DNA from: Segetibacter koreensis DSM 18137
GTDB lineage: Bacteria; Bacteroidota; Bacteroidia; Chitinophagales; Chitinophagaceae
DNA length: 64,000 bases
Reading direction: 5' to 3'
Assembly: GCF_000374045.1 (NCBI RefSeq)
Contig: NZ_KB893381.1
Span: 1 to 64,000 of the forward strand
This document shows positions 8,945 to 18,074 of this stretch, piece after piece (the stretch's first letter is position 1; every line of letters begins with the position of its first letter). Below the pieces are notes generated by a model. It was not told the DNA's origin, searched no databases, and saw only the letters and a list, made by a program, of their open reading frames with translations. The position numbers were made by a program, and so were the translations under genes.

Positions 8945-9862
8945 ATGATCTCAAATAGCACTAAAGATGGTATCGAAATTTTGACAACGGAAAATGATCA
9001 GCTCTTCTGCTCGATTGCTCCATCTCTTGGCGGGAAAATAACCAGCTTATACAACAAAAGTATTGACAGAGAATTTTTATGGACAAATGAAAATCTTTCT
9101 CTGAAAATCCATTCCCTAGGCGCTGATTATGATTCTAATTTCTTTGGTGCAATTGATGAATTAATTCCAAATGATATTCCAGAAACTGTTGACTCCATAA
9201 CTTATCCAGACCATGGCGAATTGTGGACAACAGTTTTGCAATCTAAAGTAGAAGATGAAAAAATTACGGTCTTTGGTAGGCTTCCCCTCAGTGGACTTTT
9301 TTACAGTAAAACGGTTTACCTTGATTCAAACAAACCTATCCTCTACCTCGATTACAAAATAAGAAATGAGTCTGACGTAAAACGAAATTTTTTATGGAAA
9401 CTCCATGCAGCATTGAAAATCAAACCGGGTGACAAATTGGAAACGGGCGCTAAAAATGGTAAGGTAGTTGATCCTGAATATTCGCGTTTTACGCAATTTG
9501 ATGAATTTGCGTGGCCATTAATAGAAAATAAAGATGCTTCAATAATTCCGGCAAAAAGTAACACGATGGATTTCTTTTATCTCTATGGAATGCCAAAAGG
9601 TGAAATGCAATTATTGAGCAACGATGAGAAATACTTGTTTAGTTACAGCTACGATTTGAAAGTATTTCCCTATCAATGGTATTTTGCGTCTTATGGTGGT
9701 TTCTTTGATCATTACACTGCTATACTTGAGCCTTGTACAAATATGCCTATCAGCGTAAATGATGCGCTGGCAAAACATCAAAGCGCCGTTTTGGAACCAG
9801 GGGAAGAATTAACCACTACAGTACGAATTTATGCAGGAGAAAAAACTAATTATATTCCTTAA
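8945..9862 (+). CDS. Aldose 1-epimerase (mutarotase)-like protein
   Basis: A 305-residue protein without signal peptide, so cytoplasmic. It has the beta-sandwich pattern of galactose-mutarotase-like proteins: SIAPSLGGKITSLYNKS near the N-terminus, DELIPN and YPDHGELW about residues 78-100, a central KLHAAL histidine, and LEPCTNMPISVNDAL near the C-terminus in place of the usual catalytic glutamate region. Mutarotases speed up anomer exchange and feed dehydrogenases that accept one anomer. It is the first gene of a three-gene operon, and its stop is immediately followed by the start of the SDR gene. The precise sugar is not readable; it could also be a non-catalytic sugar-binding relative. Confidence 0.75.
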   Translation: MISNSTKDGIEILTTENDQLFCSIAPSLGGKITSLYNKSIDREFLWTNENLSLKIHSLGADYDSNFFGAIDELIPNDIPETVDSITYPDHGELWTTVLQSKVEDEKITVFGRLPLSGLFYSKTVYLDSNKPILYLDYKIRNESDVKRNFLWKLHAALKIKPGDKLETGAKNGKVVDPEYSRFTQFDEFAWPLIENKDASIIPAKSNTMDFFYLYGMPKGEMQLLSNDEKYLFSYSYDLKVFPYQWYFASYGGFFDHYTAILEPCTNMPISVNDALAKHQSAVLEPGEELTTTVRIYAGEKTNYIP

Positions 9863-10615
9863 ATGAATAGACCAAAAGTGTTAGTCACAGGAGCAGCTTC
9901 TGGCATAGGAAGAGCAACAGCTCTGCGGTTTGCGCATGAAGGTTACGATGTATGCGCAAATGATATTCAGCCCGCAAAACTTACTGCTTTACTTAGCGAA
10001 TTCCCCCCGGGGCATCATTTAATACTAAAGGGAAGCTATGCTGATAAAGAAATTATACAGGAAGGAGAAAAGCTTATCAGGGAAAGTTGGGGAAGTCTTA
10101 ATGCTTTGGTCAGTTGCGCGGGCATTTCTGAACAAACAGACCCGATAGCGATGGATATAGAAAGGTGGAGGGTGATATTTGATACAATGGTCAATGGCTG
10201 CATACTCATTTCTAAATTGGCCGCTCAATTTATGCCAAACGGTGGCAGAATAATTCATGTAACATCAATACATGGGACTCGTGCAGAATTTGGTGCCAGC
10301 AGCTACTCCATGGCAAAGTCTGCTATCAACCAATTTTGCAGGTCTTTAGCCGTTCAGCTTGCAGACCGAAACATTCTTGTCAATGCTGTTGCCCCGGGTT
10401 TCGTTGACACTGCTATGTCGAGAGTTAATGGTATGAATGAATTAGAGAGCGAATGGTTTAAAACAAATTATGTTCAGGGACATCATTTGCCCTTGCGAAG
10501 GGCAGCTACTGCAGATGAAATAGCGGGTGTTGCTTTTTTCCTTGCTGGCAAAGATGCTTCTTATATTACCGGCCAGGTAATTACTGTCGACGGAGGATTA
10601 ACAATAACTTTTTAA
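9863..10615 (+). CDS. Short-chain dehydrogenase/reductase (sugar dehydrogenase candidate)
   Basis: A 250-residue classical SDR. The cofactor motif TGAASGIG is at residues 10-17, the catalytic Ser near 135, and Tyr148 with Lys152 (YSMAK). The end has VAPGFVDT and ITGQVITVDGGL, typical of the family. Asp34 at the end of the second strand suggests preference for NAD over NADP. The start codon follows the stop of the mutarotase-like gene directly, and the dehydratase starts about 10 bases after this gene ends, so the three are almost certainly co-translated. In such a context the likely job is oxidising a sugar to its lactone, or a later 2-keto-3-deoxy acid step. The substrate is inferred from neighbours only. 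Confidence 0.9.
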   Translation: MNRPKVLVTGAASGIGRATALRFAHEGYDVCANDIQPAKLTALLSEFPPGHHLILKGSYADKEIIQEGEKLIRESWGSLNALVSCAGISEQTDPIAMDIERWRVIFDTMVNGCILISKLAAQFMPNGGRIIHVTSIHGTRAEFGASSYSMAKSAINQFCRSLAVQLADRNILVNAVAPGFVDTAMSRVNGMNELESEWFKTNYVQGHHLPLRRAATADEIAGVAFFLAGKDASYITGQVITVDGGLTITF

Positions 10616-10624
10616 ATATTATAA

Positions 10625-11800
10625 ATGAAAATTGAGTCAGTTGACTTCTTCTACCTCAGCATGCCTGAAGTACTCGATATTGGAGACGGTAGCCAGGATG
10701 CTTTACTGGTAAGAGTAAGAGCCGGAGGATATGAGGGCTGGGGTGAATGTGAAGCTTCTCCCCTCACCAGTATAGCCAGTTATGTTTGCCCGATGTCTCA
10801 TAGCGCTTGCAAGCCATTGAAATACTCTGTAGAAGGAAAAAGTATAGACGATGTATCAGACATTCGTCGCATTTCTACTTTAGTTCATGAAAACTCTCTT
10901 GATCTTTTACAGGCAGATCATACACTTTCCGGTATTGACATTGCTTTGTGGGACTTATTGGGTAAGAAGCTTAACGAGCCCGTTTATCATTTATTAGGCT
11001 ATAAAAGAGCTTTTCCCAAGTTGCCTTATGCTTCGCAATTGTTTGGTGACACACCAGAGGAAACTTACCAAAAAGCGAAGCAAACCAACGCAGCGGGATA
11101 CAAGGCCGTAAAGTTTGGCTGGGGTCCTTTTGGCAAAAATGGAATTGAAAAAGATATTGCGCATTTGAAGGCTGCGCGTGAAGGAATGGGTAACGATGCT
11201 TTTTTAATGATTGACGCAGGCACAGTCTGGGGAGAAGCGGTTACTGCTGCTCAGGAAAGACTAGCAGCGCTCAGAGAGGTAAATACGTTTTGGTTTGAAG
11301 AGCCTTTTATAAACGGCGCACTGAGCCCATATAAAGAACTTTCAAATTCAAACCCAAAAGTGCCGCTCGCCGGAGGAGAAGGGTGTAACAATTTTGTACA
11401 AGCACAAGCGATGATTGATTACTCTGGCGTTTCATATATCCAGATAGACGCAGGAAGAATCGGTGGAATTACCACGGCAAAAAGAGTAGCCGATTTGGCA
11501 ACTTCCAGAAATGTAACTTATGTTAATCATACCTTTACCTCCCACCTTGCACTAAGTGCATCACTTCAATCTTATGCAGGTATTGAAAAAGACTTTATCA
11601 GCGAATACCCTGTTGAATTAAAATCTTTAGCACAGGAAATCGGTAAAGAAAAAATTCTACCTGATAGCGATGGCTATATACACCTACCAGATAAACCTGG
11701 ACTAGGAATTGAAGTAGATAAGGAGGCTTGTAGAAACTATTTAGTAGATGTGGAAATAAAGGTGAAGGGAAAGGCATTGTATTATATGCCGGAGTTGTGA
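10625..11800 (+). CDS. Enolase-superfamily sugar-acid dehydratase (mandelate racemase/muconate lactonising type)
   Basis: A 391-residue protein with the capping domain (about 1-130) and the barrel of the mandelate-racemase group. Visible catalytic and metal positions are Lys160 and Lys163 in YKAVKFGWGPFG, Asp197 in MIDAGT, Glu225/226 in WFEEPF, Glu252 in AGGEGCNN, Asp275, and His302 in NHTFTSH. Family members dehydrate sugar acids such as galactonate, fuconate or rhamnonate to 2-keto-3-deoxy acids. It is the last gene of the mutarotase-SDR operon, which fits a non-phosphorylating pathway. Which acid it uses cannot be decided from sequence. A racemase or epimerase role is the main alternative. 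Confidence 0.85.
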   Translation: MKIESVDFFYLSMPEVLDIGDGSQDALLVRVRAGGYEGWGECEASPLTSIASYVCPMSHSACKPLKYSVEGKSIDDVSDIRRISTLVHENSLDLLQADHTLSGIDIALWDLLGKKLNEPVYHLLGYKRAFPKLPYASQLFGDTPEETYQKAKQTNAAGYKAVKFGWGPFGKNGIEKDIAHLKAAREGMGNDAFLMIDAGTVWGEAVTAAQERLAALREVNTFWFEEPFINGALSPYKELSNSNPKVPLAGGEGCNNFVQAQAMIDYSGVSYIQIDAGRIGGITTAKRVADLATSRNVTYVNHTFTSHLALSASLQSYAGIEKDFISEYPVELKSLAQEIGKEKILPDSDGYIHLPDKPGLGIEVDKEACRNYLVDVEIKVKGKALYYMPEL

Positions 11801-11873
11801 GGTAAGATGGCGAGAACCGAAGTCAACTTTGAAAAGTGGTTTTCAATATCCGGAAGCTTTGACGAATAAAGCT

Positions 11874-11924
11874 CTTTTTCAATGAAAGTTTTACATTCTT
11901 TATATTGGTAATGTATTGAAAAAG
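11874..11924. terminator. Long hairpin between convergent operons, possible bidirectional terminator
   Basis: CTTTTTCAA at 11874-11882 is the exact reverse complement of TTGAAAAAG at 11916-11924. Inside it TACATT (11892-11897) pairs with AATGTA (11910-11915), giving a two-part stem. It lies between the stops of the dehydratase gene and the GH2 gene, where a two-way terminator is expected. The stem is AT-rich and has no long T-run, so the role is uncertain. The rest of 11801-12057 shows no gene. Confidence 0.4.
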
Positions 11925-12057
11925 GCATATGAAGGAAACGCACGTTGTAAACGAAAAACGACAACTTTTTATGGACATTAAGATCAAAGTGTGGCTAGGG
12001 ATTTAAAATATTGAGGGAACCATAATTATTAACTTGAAAAACTACATCTATCATTCT

Positions 12058-13905
12058 CTACGCTTTAAACATTCTCGCCAACGCTTCAAGAGATTTTTTT
12101 GCTTTCCGGTCGACTGTCACAACCCCATATGGGCCGTACGCGGCGTACGTAATGAAATATTTCCTGTGAAAGTAATCAGCCCAACACCATAAGACTCCAC
12201 CGGCTACTCCCGGAACACTTTTTATTCCTTCCCATATTCGTTCTATATACGCCGACTGGAACTCTTCCGAATAAGAAACATCACCGTGAATATTTTTAAT
12301 ACCCTGCGTACCAAACTCAGTTATCACTATAGGTTTCGATAATTTCTTTCGATGTTCAGCAAGTTCTTTTACAAATGGCTCATAACCTAACTTGTCTATA
12401 TCAGAAATATGATCACAACTTTTTTCACTGAAAACTCCATTATATTTATTAATACAAACAATATCTGCGTTATCGTATGCAAGATGACCATCAGGACTAC
12501 CTGCCACCACAAATGTTACTAATCTTGTAGGATCAAGAGACTTTGCCTGAACCAATAAATCGCGCATAACTTTTATTCCAATATCGTTGTTCGTTTCAGA
12601 TTCATTTGCCATGCTCCAGAAAATGATCGATGGATGATTTTGATCCCTCGCAATCATCTTAGTAAGAGCAGGTTTGGCAAAATGGAGAATATCTAAACTT
12701 TGAATGGTGTCGCCATACCACTTTACTCCCCACCAGTTTAACGGAATTTCTTCCATCATCATAAATCCATATTCATCGTATAACGATAGCAAGCGTGAAG
12801 ACTGCGGATAGTGCATCCTGATAAAATTTATCCCAACACTTTTCATTAAAGCCAGTTCTTCCCTCAAAACTTTTTCGGGGACGACCGGCCCATATCTTCC
12901 ATATTCATCATACCGATTTACACCTTTTATATGTATCGGTTCACCATTTAAAAGTATTGACGTACCGCGAACGCTTACCTCCCTTATACCAAAACGATCA
13001 CTCACATCATCAATCACTTTGTCATCTTTTGTTAGGGCTGCTGTTGCTGTGTATAACACCGGTGTTTCAGGAGACCATAGCTGCGGATTAGTAATAACCA
13101 GGTCAACACTTATTGACGTTCTTTGGTTTGATTTAAGATTAACTTTTACTTTTTTACTGGAAATAATTTTATCTCTTAGAATAGAAATATCTAAATCAAG
13201 TGCCGGGGCACCATTACTTTCACTAAATATGTTTACAACACAATTAATCGTGGCTACTTCTTTTTTGTGAGTTGTTTTAATAATCATGTCTTCTACGAAA
13301 ACATGATCTGTACTTAGAAGCTCCACTGTGTCCAATATGCCACCATATTGTATCCATTCAATTTGCCTCGCGGCCGGCAGCCACTCTATTCTTGGTTTAT
13401 TATCCACTCTTACAACCAGCGTATTCTCAATTCCCTGTTTCAACTTATCGGAAATATTGAAATCGAAAGGAAGATAACCGCCGATATTCTCACCAATAAA
13501 CTCCCCATTGAGCCAGACTTTGCTATAAAACATTACTCTGTTAAACAGTATCAGAGTCCGCCTGCTCATATCAAAATCAACAGTATCTAACTTTGTCATA
13601 TACCATCCGATACCTTCATATTCCCAGAGAGCTGTCTCATAATAATCCCATGCTTGCGGCACTATAACTTTTCCCCAATCACTATGACTAAACTGTTTGG
13701 TAAACCACTGCTCACGCTCACCTATATCTTTAATATCTACCTGAAATTTCCAATTGTCAGAAAGAACAATGCTTTTTCTCTCTGATTTACTTTTTACATC
13801 TCCTTTTTGCTGCTCCTGGCTAACGTACGGTCCTGCTAAATCCCGGCTAATAACAGCTGTTCCCAGCAGTAATCCTAATTCAGTTAACGCTTCTCTCCTA
13901 TCCAT
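12058..13905 (-). CDS. Glycoside hydrolase family 2 (beta-glucuronidase/beta-galactosidase type)
   Basis: A 615-residue GH2 enzyme. Order: signal-like start (RREALTELGLLLGTAVIS), sugar-binding jelly roll (about 45-215, with VWLNGEFIGENIGGYLPF), Ig-like sandwich (about 216-310), TIM barrel (about 311-615). The acid/base is Glu435 in WSMANESE and the nucleophile Glu530 in VITEFGTQG. NWWGV, HYPQSS and the short length favour beta-glucuronidase-like members over large LacZ-type enzymes. It is the last gene of the long minus-strand operon, 14 bases after the transporter gene. It probably removes a terminal beta-linked uronic acid or galactose in the periplasm. Confidence 0.9.
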   Translation of the reverse strand: MDRREALTELGLLLGTAVISRDLAGPYVSQEQQKGDVKSKSERKSIVLSDNWKFQVDIKDIGEREQWFTKQFSHSDWGKVIVPQAWDYYETALWEYEGIGWYMTKLDTVDFDMSRRTLILFNRVMFYSKVWLNGEFIGENIGGYLPFDFNISDKLKQGIENTLVVRVDNKPRIEWLPAARQIEWIQYGGILDTVELLSTDHVFVEDMIIKTTHKKEVATINCVVNIFSESNGAPALDLDISILRDKIISSKKVKVNLKSNQRTSISVDLVITNPQLWSPETPVLYTATAALTKDDKVIDDVSDRFGIREVSVRGTSILLNGEPIHIKGVNRYDEYGRYGPVVPEKVLREELALMKSVGINFIRMHYPQSSRLLSLYDEYGFMMMEEIPLNWWGVKWYGDTIQSLDILHFAKPALTKMIARDQNHPSIIFWSMANESETNNDIGIKVMRDLLVQAKSLDPTRLVTFVVAGSPDGHLAYDNADIVCINKYNGVFSEKSCDHISDIDKLGYEPFVKELAEHRKKLSKPIVITEFGTQGIKNIHGDVSYSEEFQSAYIERIWEGIKSVPGVAGGVLWCWADYFHRKYFITYAAYGPYGVVTVDRKAKKSLEALARMFKA

Positions 13906-13919
13906 AATATTGATGTGAT

Positions 13920-15140
13920 TTATACTCTCTCCACATGCGTAACGACACTGAGTTTCTTTTCTGCACCCGCTCGCTTAGCGCAAAACAATCCGTAGATAAT
14001 AATTAAAACAACACAAAAACAAGGAATTAAGTAACACAACTGAACACCTCTTGAGTCCGCAATCATTCCCTGCAATGGCGGAAAAACTGCGCCACCTACT
14101 ACCGCGATGTTTATCAGTGCCGAACCTTTTTCAGTAAATGCTCCTGCGCCTTCAATTCCCAGGCTGAATATGCATGGAAACATTACAGATATGAAAGCGC
14201 CTAATCCTACCAGATAATAAGGATTTAATGATGAATTTGTAAAAGCGATAAGCAAATACAAAATCACCATACATGTGCCAAAAACAGCGACCAATTTGCC
14301 GGGAGATACAGATTGCAAAAGATAAATTCCGACTACGCAAAAAATAGTGGACGCTATATAGTAATAAGTAAGAAAAGTTGCAGCCTTTTCTGCTGAGAAG
14401 CCAGCAATGGAATTATCTCTAAGATAGTTAATAAAAAAACCGGCGGTGCCCGCTTCGGCGCCCATATAAAAAAACATTATGATCGCACCCCAAAACAATT
14501 GCGGATAATTTCTCGATTCCTTTATAATAGAAAATAGGGAAAAATCTTTAAGAACTTCCGGCTTAAGAGCAGGAAGAGCTGAAAACAGGATCAGGATCCC
14601 AAACAGAAATGTGCCGATACCTATTACGAGATAAGGAAGGTGAAACGAAATAGAGTTTCCGCTTCCATAAATTAAACTTGTACCTATAACCGGGGTGAAC
14701 GAATAGCCAATCCGACTAAAAAGTTGCACAATATTTACCCGGACATGTGAACCAGAAGGATCTCCTAATAAAGCGGCAAGCGGATTGGCTGCTACGTTAA
14801 TCATAGCAACGCCTGTCGAAACAATAAAGATGGCTACAAGAGCTAAAACATATGACAAAGCGTAGTACGCAGGAACAAAAAGCATACATCCACAGCCGCA
14901 AACGGAAAGGGCTGTCGCGACACTGATCTTGTAACCAAATCGCGAAATGTAGTAGGCGATAGGAATAGGAAAAATAAGATAAACAACGAAGAACGATTGC
15001 TGGATAAATGTTGCCTGGACGTATGAAAGGTGAAAAAGGTCTTTAAGTGATGGCAAAAGTATATCGTTCATGCATATCAATGAACCTGTAAACAGAAATA
15101 CACATGAGACAAGTAACAACGGTTTCCATTGATGCTTCAT
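13920..15140 (-). CDS. Sugar MFS transporter, FucP-like
   Basis: A 406-residue protein with about 12 hydrophobic segments. The start has the FucP-type arrangement MNDILLPSLKDLFHLS, followed by a second helix with QQSFFVVYLIFP and the cytoplasmic loop SRFGYKIS. VAANPLAALLG in helix 4-5 also fits the fucose/glucose/galactose:proton symporter group. It would bring monosaccharide freed in the periplasm across the inner membrane. It sits between an SDR gene and the GH2 gene in one operon, with gaps of 14 and 18 bases. A sugar such as L-fucose, D-galactose or D-arabinose is a reasonable guess; the sequence does not tell which. Confidence 0.85.
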   Translation of the reverse strand: MKHQWKPLLLVSCVFLFTGSLICMNDILLPSLKDLFHLSYVQATFIQQSFFVVYLIFPIPIAYYISRFGYKISVATALSVCGCGCMLFVPAYYALSYVLALVAIFIVSTGVAMINVAANPLAALLGDPSGSHVRVNIVQLFSRIGYSFTPVIGTSLIYGSGNSISFHLPYLVIGIGTFLFGILILFSALPALKPEVLKDFSLFSIIKESRNYPQLFWGAIIMFFYMGAEAGTAGFFINYLRDNSIAGFSAEKAATFLTYYYIASTIFCVVGIYLLQSVSPGKLVAVFGTCMVILYLLIAFTNSSLNPYYLVGLGAFISVMFPCIFSLGIEGAGAFTEKGSALINIAVVGGAVFPPLQGMIADSRGVQLCYLIPCFCVVLIIIYGLFCAKRAGAEKKLSVVTHVERV

Positions 15141-15158
15141 TTGCGCTTTTTAAAATGT

Positions 15159-15920
15159 TTAATAAGTGGCGCGACCGCCTGAAATGTCGTAAACAAAACC
15201 GGTAGAAAAGCTGTTTTCATCAGAAACTATATAACAAGACATGGCGGCCACTTCATCTATAGTCCCTAACCGATGCATCGGAATTTTCGCAGTCATATAG
15301 GCTAATTGTTCGGGAGCCGTATTTTCGTTCATTCTTGTTTTTATGACGGCTGGCGCCAGTCCATTAACGGTAATATCTGTATCTGCAAATTCCTTAGCCA
15401 CTCCTTTGACCAGGCCAATAACTCCGGCTTTAGTCGACGAATAACCCACCATTCCCGGGTTCCCTTCTTTACCTGCTATAGAGGCAATTAATAACAATCT
15501 GCCCTTTCCCGCCTTTTTCATCACTTTCAAAGTATATTTTGTAATGAGAAAAGTACCTCTGAGATTTATCTCGTAGATTTTATCAAAATCTGAAGTTGGA
15601 AAGTCAGTTATTTTGGTATTGGTAGGACCGACGATGCCTGCAGCATGTATCACAATATCTATTTTACTCCATAGCCGTTCTACTTCCAAAATTGCTTCTG
15701 ATACCTGGGATTCGCTGCTCACTTCTACGACAAATCCCTTTGCCTGTATACCCAGACCTTCAAATTCTCGAATAGTCGAATCTAACAACTCCCGGTTGAT
15801 ATCAAAAACTGCTAACACTGCTCCCTCTTTACCCAGCCTGCATGCCACTCCCTTACCTATTCCATCTGCGCCACCCGTGATAATGGCAACCTTATCTTTA
15901 AAACGCTCTTTTATTATCAT
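15159..15920 (-). CDS. Short-chain dehydrogenase/reductase
   Basis: A 253-residue classical SDR with TGGADGIG at residues 15-22, Asp40 for NAD preference, catalytic Ser147, Tyr160 and Lys164 (YSSTK). The C-terminal end reads FSTGFVYDISGGRATY, which differs from the usual ITGQxxxVDGG but keeps the fold pattern. In oxidative sugar pathways a second SDR often acts on the 2-keto-3-deoxy acid, so this and the plus-strand SDR may serve different steps. Its 18-base distance to the transporter gene supports one transcript. Protein sequence clearly differs from the other SDR in the window, so this is not a recent duplication. Confidence 0.9.
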   Translation of the reverse strand: MIIKERFKDKVAIITGGADGIGKGVACRLGKEGAVLAVFDINRELLDSTIREFEGLGIQAKGFVVEVSSESQVSEAILEVERLWSKIDIVIHAAGIVGPTNTKITDFPTSDFDKIYEINLRGTFLITKYTLKVMKKAGKGRLLLIASIAGKEGNPGMVGYSSTKAGVIGLVKGVAKEFADTDITVNGLAPAVIKTRMNENTAPEQLAYMTAKIPMHRLGTIDEVAAMSCYIVSDENSFSTGFVYDISGGRATY

Positions 15921-15940
15921 AGAAAATTTTTATAAATAAT

Positions 15941-16022
15941 CAATGAACGGTGAACAATGAACAGCGAACCATGTTCTCAATGCTCAACCATACTTTTTAC
16001 TTTTCAATTTTTCACTTTTCAC
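15941..16022. repeat. Seven-base tandem repeats, two types, in an intergenic gap
   Basis: The first array has period 7: CAATGAA, CGGTGAA, CAATGAA, CAGCGAA, then decaying units. After about 50 bases a second array on the same period follows: ACTTTTT, ACTTTTC, AATTTTT, CACTTTT. The second overlaps the stop codon of the GH97 gene. Similar TGAAC-rich and TTTTCA-rich heptamer blocks are common between genes in Chitinophagaceae, as I recall. They may fold, since the two arrays are partly complementary (GTGAA against TTCAC). Confidence 0.6.
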
Positions 16023-18016
16023 TCCTTATCTAACCTGATTAAAAATCCTCCCCCTGGTGCAATGTGTATTTTCATTTCATCATTCTTTTTAACTGTTACA
16101 TCCTTTTGAATAACATAATCTGCCGCATACCTGTCTGCATTGATTCCATCTTTGCAAATGGTGGCTTTATAATTTCCATCACTTAAAAAATCAAACTTTA
16201 CACTTACATCTCTTTCAGACCAGTTACTCATTCCACCAACAAACCAGTCATTTCCTTTTTTTCTTGCGGAAACAATAAATTCACCCACTTTTCCGTCTGT
16301 AACAACTGTTTCATCCCATGCCGTTGGAAGATTGCCAAGAAGAGACATAAACTCAGCCTCCCGCATTCCTTCCGACGGATTACCAGAAAATATCTGCATA
16401 GGACTGTCGTAAACAACAAACATAGCAAGTTGATGGCAGCGTGTGCCAGGGCTTGTTACTACTCCGGCAACGGGTCTTGTTCCCTTTTTTGTTGCATTAT
16501 TTAAAAGTCCCGGCTCGTAATCAAAGCCTCCTGCAAGCATTCTTGTAAAAGGTAATGTAACATCATGTTCGGGTGTCACCCGGTTACTCCATATATTAAA
16601 TTCTGAACCCATTACACCTTCCCTTGCTACAGCATTGGGATAAGTGCGGTTAAATCCTTTTGGAGGAAAAGCACCATGATACATGATCATGATCTTATGG
16701 TCTGCGCACGCTTTCGCTATCCGGTGATAAAAGTTAACCGTCTTCTGGTCATCACGATCTATAAAATCCGTCATAATAAAATCTACTCCCCATTTGTTGA
16801 ATTGATTTAGGGCACTGTCCAACTGCCTGTCAAGTGTTTTTGATAAAGTCCACATGCTTATCTTAATTCCCTTTTCTTTTGCATATGCCACCAAAGTGTC
16901 CATGCTAATAGTTGGTGTTATTTTAAACAAATCATTATTGTCACTCCAGCCGGCATCCATCATAATACGATCAAAACCGAATCGTTTTGCAAAATCAATA
17001 TAATACTTATAAGAGTTGGTATTAAGACCTGCTCTGAAAGGCACATTGAAAAGATTAATATCTATCGTCCATTCATCAGTAAGATTTCCCGGCTTTACCC
17101 ACGAAGCATCCCCAATTCTTGAAGGTGCCCCTAACCTGTACACGATATCATTTGACGGCAATTCTTTATCTTCAGCAGCAATCAGCAGTACCCGCCAGGG
17201 AAAGCTTCGCGTGCCGCGGGTTCTTGCAATATAAGGGGCGCGTTTGGTAACCTTCAGTTCTGAATACAACGCTTCTGTTGCCTGCTCTTCAAGCGGGTAA
17301 GGGGCAAATACACCTTTTAACATCGAAGAACCTGTGCCACCTAAAAACATTCCGGGATAATCTTCAAGATCAGACTCTGTGATGGCAATCTTAGGATTCA
17401 AATCGGGAGCGACAAGTATCGGTGAATAACTTATAACACCGTCAGCAAGAGTATCTATTCTTCTCAATGGATACTCCTCTTCAAAACTTGTATGAAAGAT
17501 ATCAGAATCTTCTCTTTTCTGCACTTTAGGAAAATAAGCTGATGGAGTGCCGGGGAAAGCAAACTCTGCGACTTCATTATTTACATATATAGAATCTTTA
17601 AACATAGTAGAGATGCGATAAGCTACCCCATCATCATAAACTCTGAACTCAACTTTATAGGGTTGTTTGAATGCAACAGATAAAACATTATATACATCTG
17701 GTATTACCTTTCTTTTCTCAGGAACCGGGGAAATGATCTGTTCCCTGACCTTTTTTACAGAAGACGATTTAATAGAATTATTTGAAGAAAGAGACCTGTT
17801 TTTGTCTAATAAAAAATCTATAGACGAAGGTGCGAGAATGACTTTGTTATCATACAAAATCTGATATTGCAACTGCTTACCCATCCATACCTTGACAGCA
17901 ATTTTACCTAAGGGTGAACTTACCTGTAAAGTATCTTTAGACCATCCCTTAAGACAAATTGCAATAGAAAATATAATAATTATAACATGTTTCATTTTGT
18001 TCTGACTGTCCTTCAT
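16019..18016 (-). CDS. Glycoside hydrolase family 97 (retaining, alpha-galactosidase-type)
   Basis: A 665-residue GH97 enzyme. It has a signal peptide (MKHVIIIIFSIAICLKG, probably starting at Met8), an N-terminal beta-sandwich (about 30-290), a TIM barrel (about 300-560) and a C-terminal beta domain. Asp417 in FIMTDFIDRDDQ sits where retaining GH97 enzymes carry their nucleophile. Inverting SusB-type alpha-glucosidases lack this residue. Glu466 in REGVMGSEFN is near the acid/base position. From established knowledge of the family, this points to alpha-galactosidase rather than alpha-glucosidase activity. It fits the GH36-like gene in the same operon. Confidence 0.88.
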   Translation of the reverse strand: MKDSQNKMKHVIIIIFSIAICLKGWSKDTLQVSSPLGKIAVKVWMGKQLQYQILYDNKVILAPSSIDFLLDKNRSLSSNNSIKSSSVKKVREQIISPVPEKRKVIPDVYNVLSVAFKQPYKVEFRVYDDGVAYRISTMFKDSIYVNNEVAEFAFPGTPSAYFPKVQKREDSDIFHTSFEEEYPLRRIDTLADGVISYSPILVAPDLNPKIAITESDLEDYPGMFLGGTGSSMLKGVFAPYPLEEQATEALYSELKVTKRAPYIARTRGTRSFPWRVLLIAAEDKELPSNDIVYRLGAPSRIGDASWVKPGNLTDEWTIDINLFNVPFRAGLNTNSYKYYIDFAKRFGFDRIMMDAGWSDNNDLFKITPTISMDTLVAYAKEKGIKISMWTLSKTLDRQLDSALNQFNKWGVDFIMTDFIDRDDQKTVNFYHRIAKACADHKIMIMYHGAFPPKGFNRTYPNAVAREGVMGSEFNIWSNRVTPEHDVTLPFTRMLAGGFDYEPGLLNNATKKGTRPVAGVVTSPGTRCHQLAMFVVYDSPMQIFSGNPSEGMREAEFMSLLGNLPTAWDETVVTDGKVGEFIVSARKKGNDWFVGGMSNWSERDVSVKFDFLSDGNYKATICKDGINADRYAADYVIQKDVTVKKNDEMKIHIAPGGGFLIRLDKE

Positions 18017-18074
18017 AAGTTTTTTCTCAAAGATTTTAATCTACCTGTTTAGCTGAACCCTGTTTTATTGTTGA

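Noticed and set aside
12021-12040. CATAATTATTAACTTGAAAA as a third operator copy
   Set aside because: Only the first block matches, and it lies between two gene ends where no promoter is expected.
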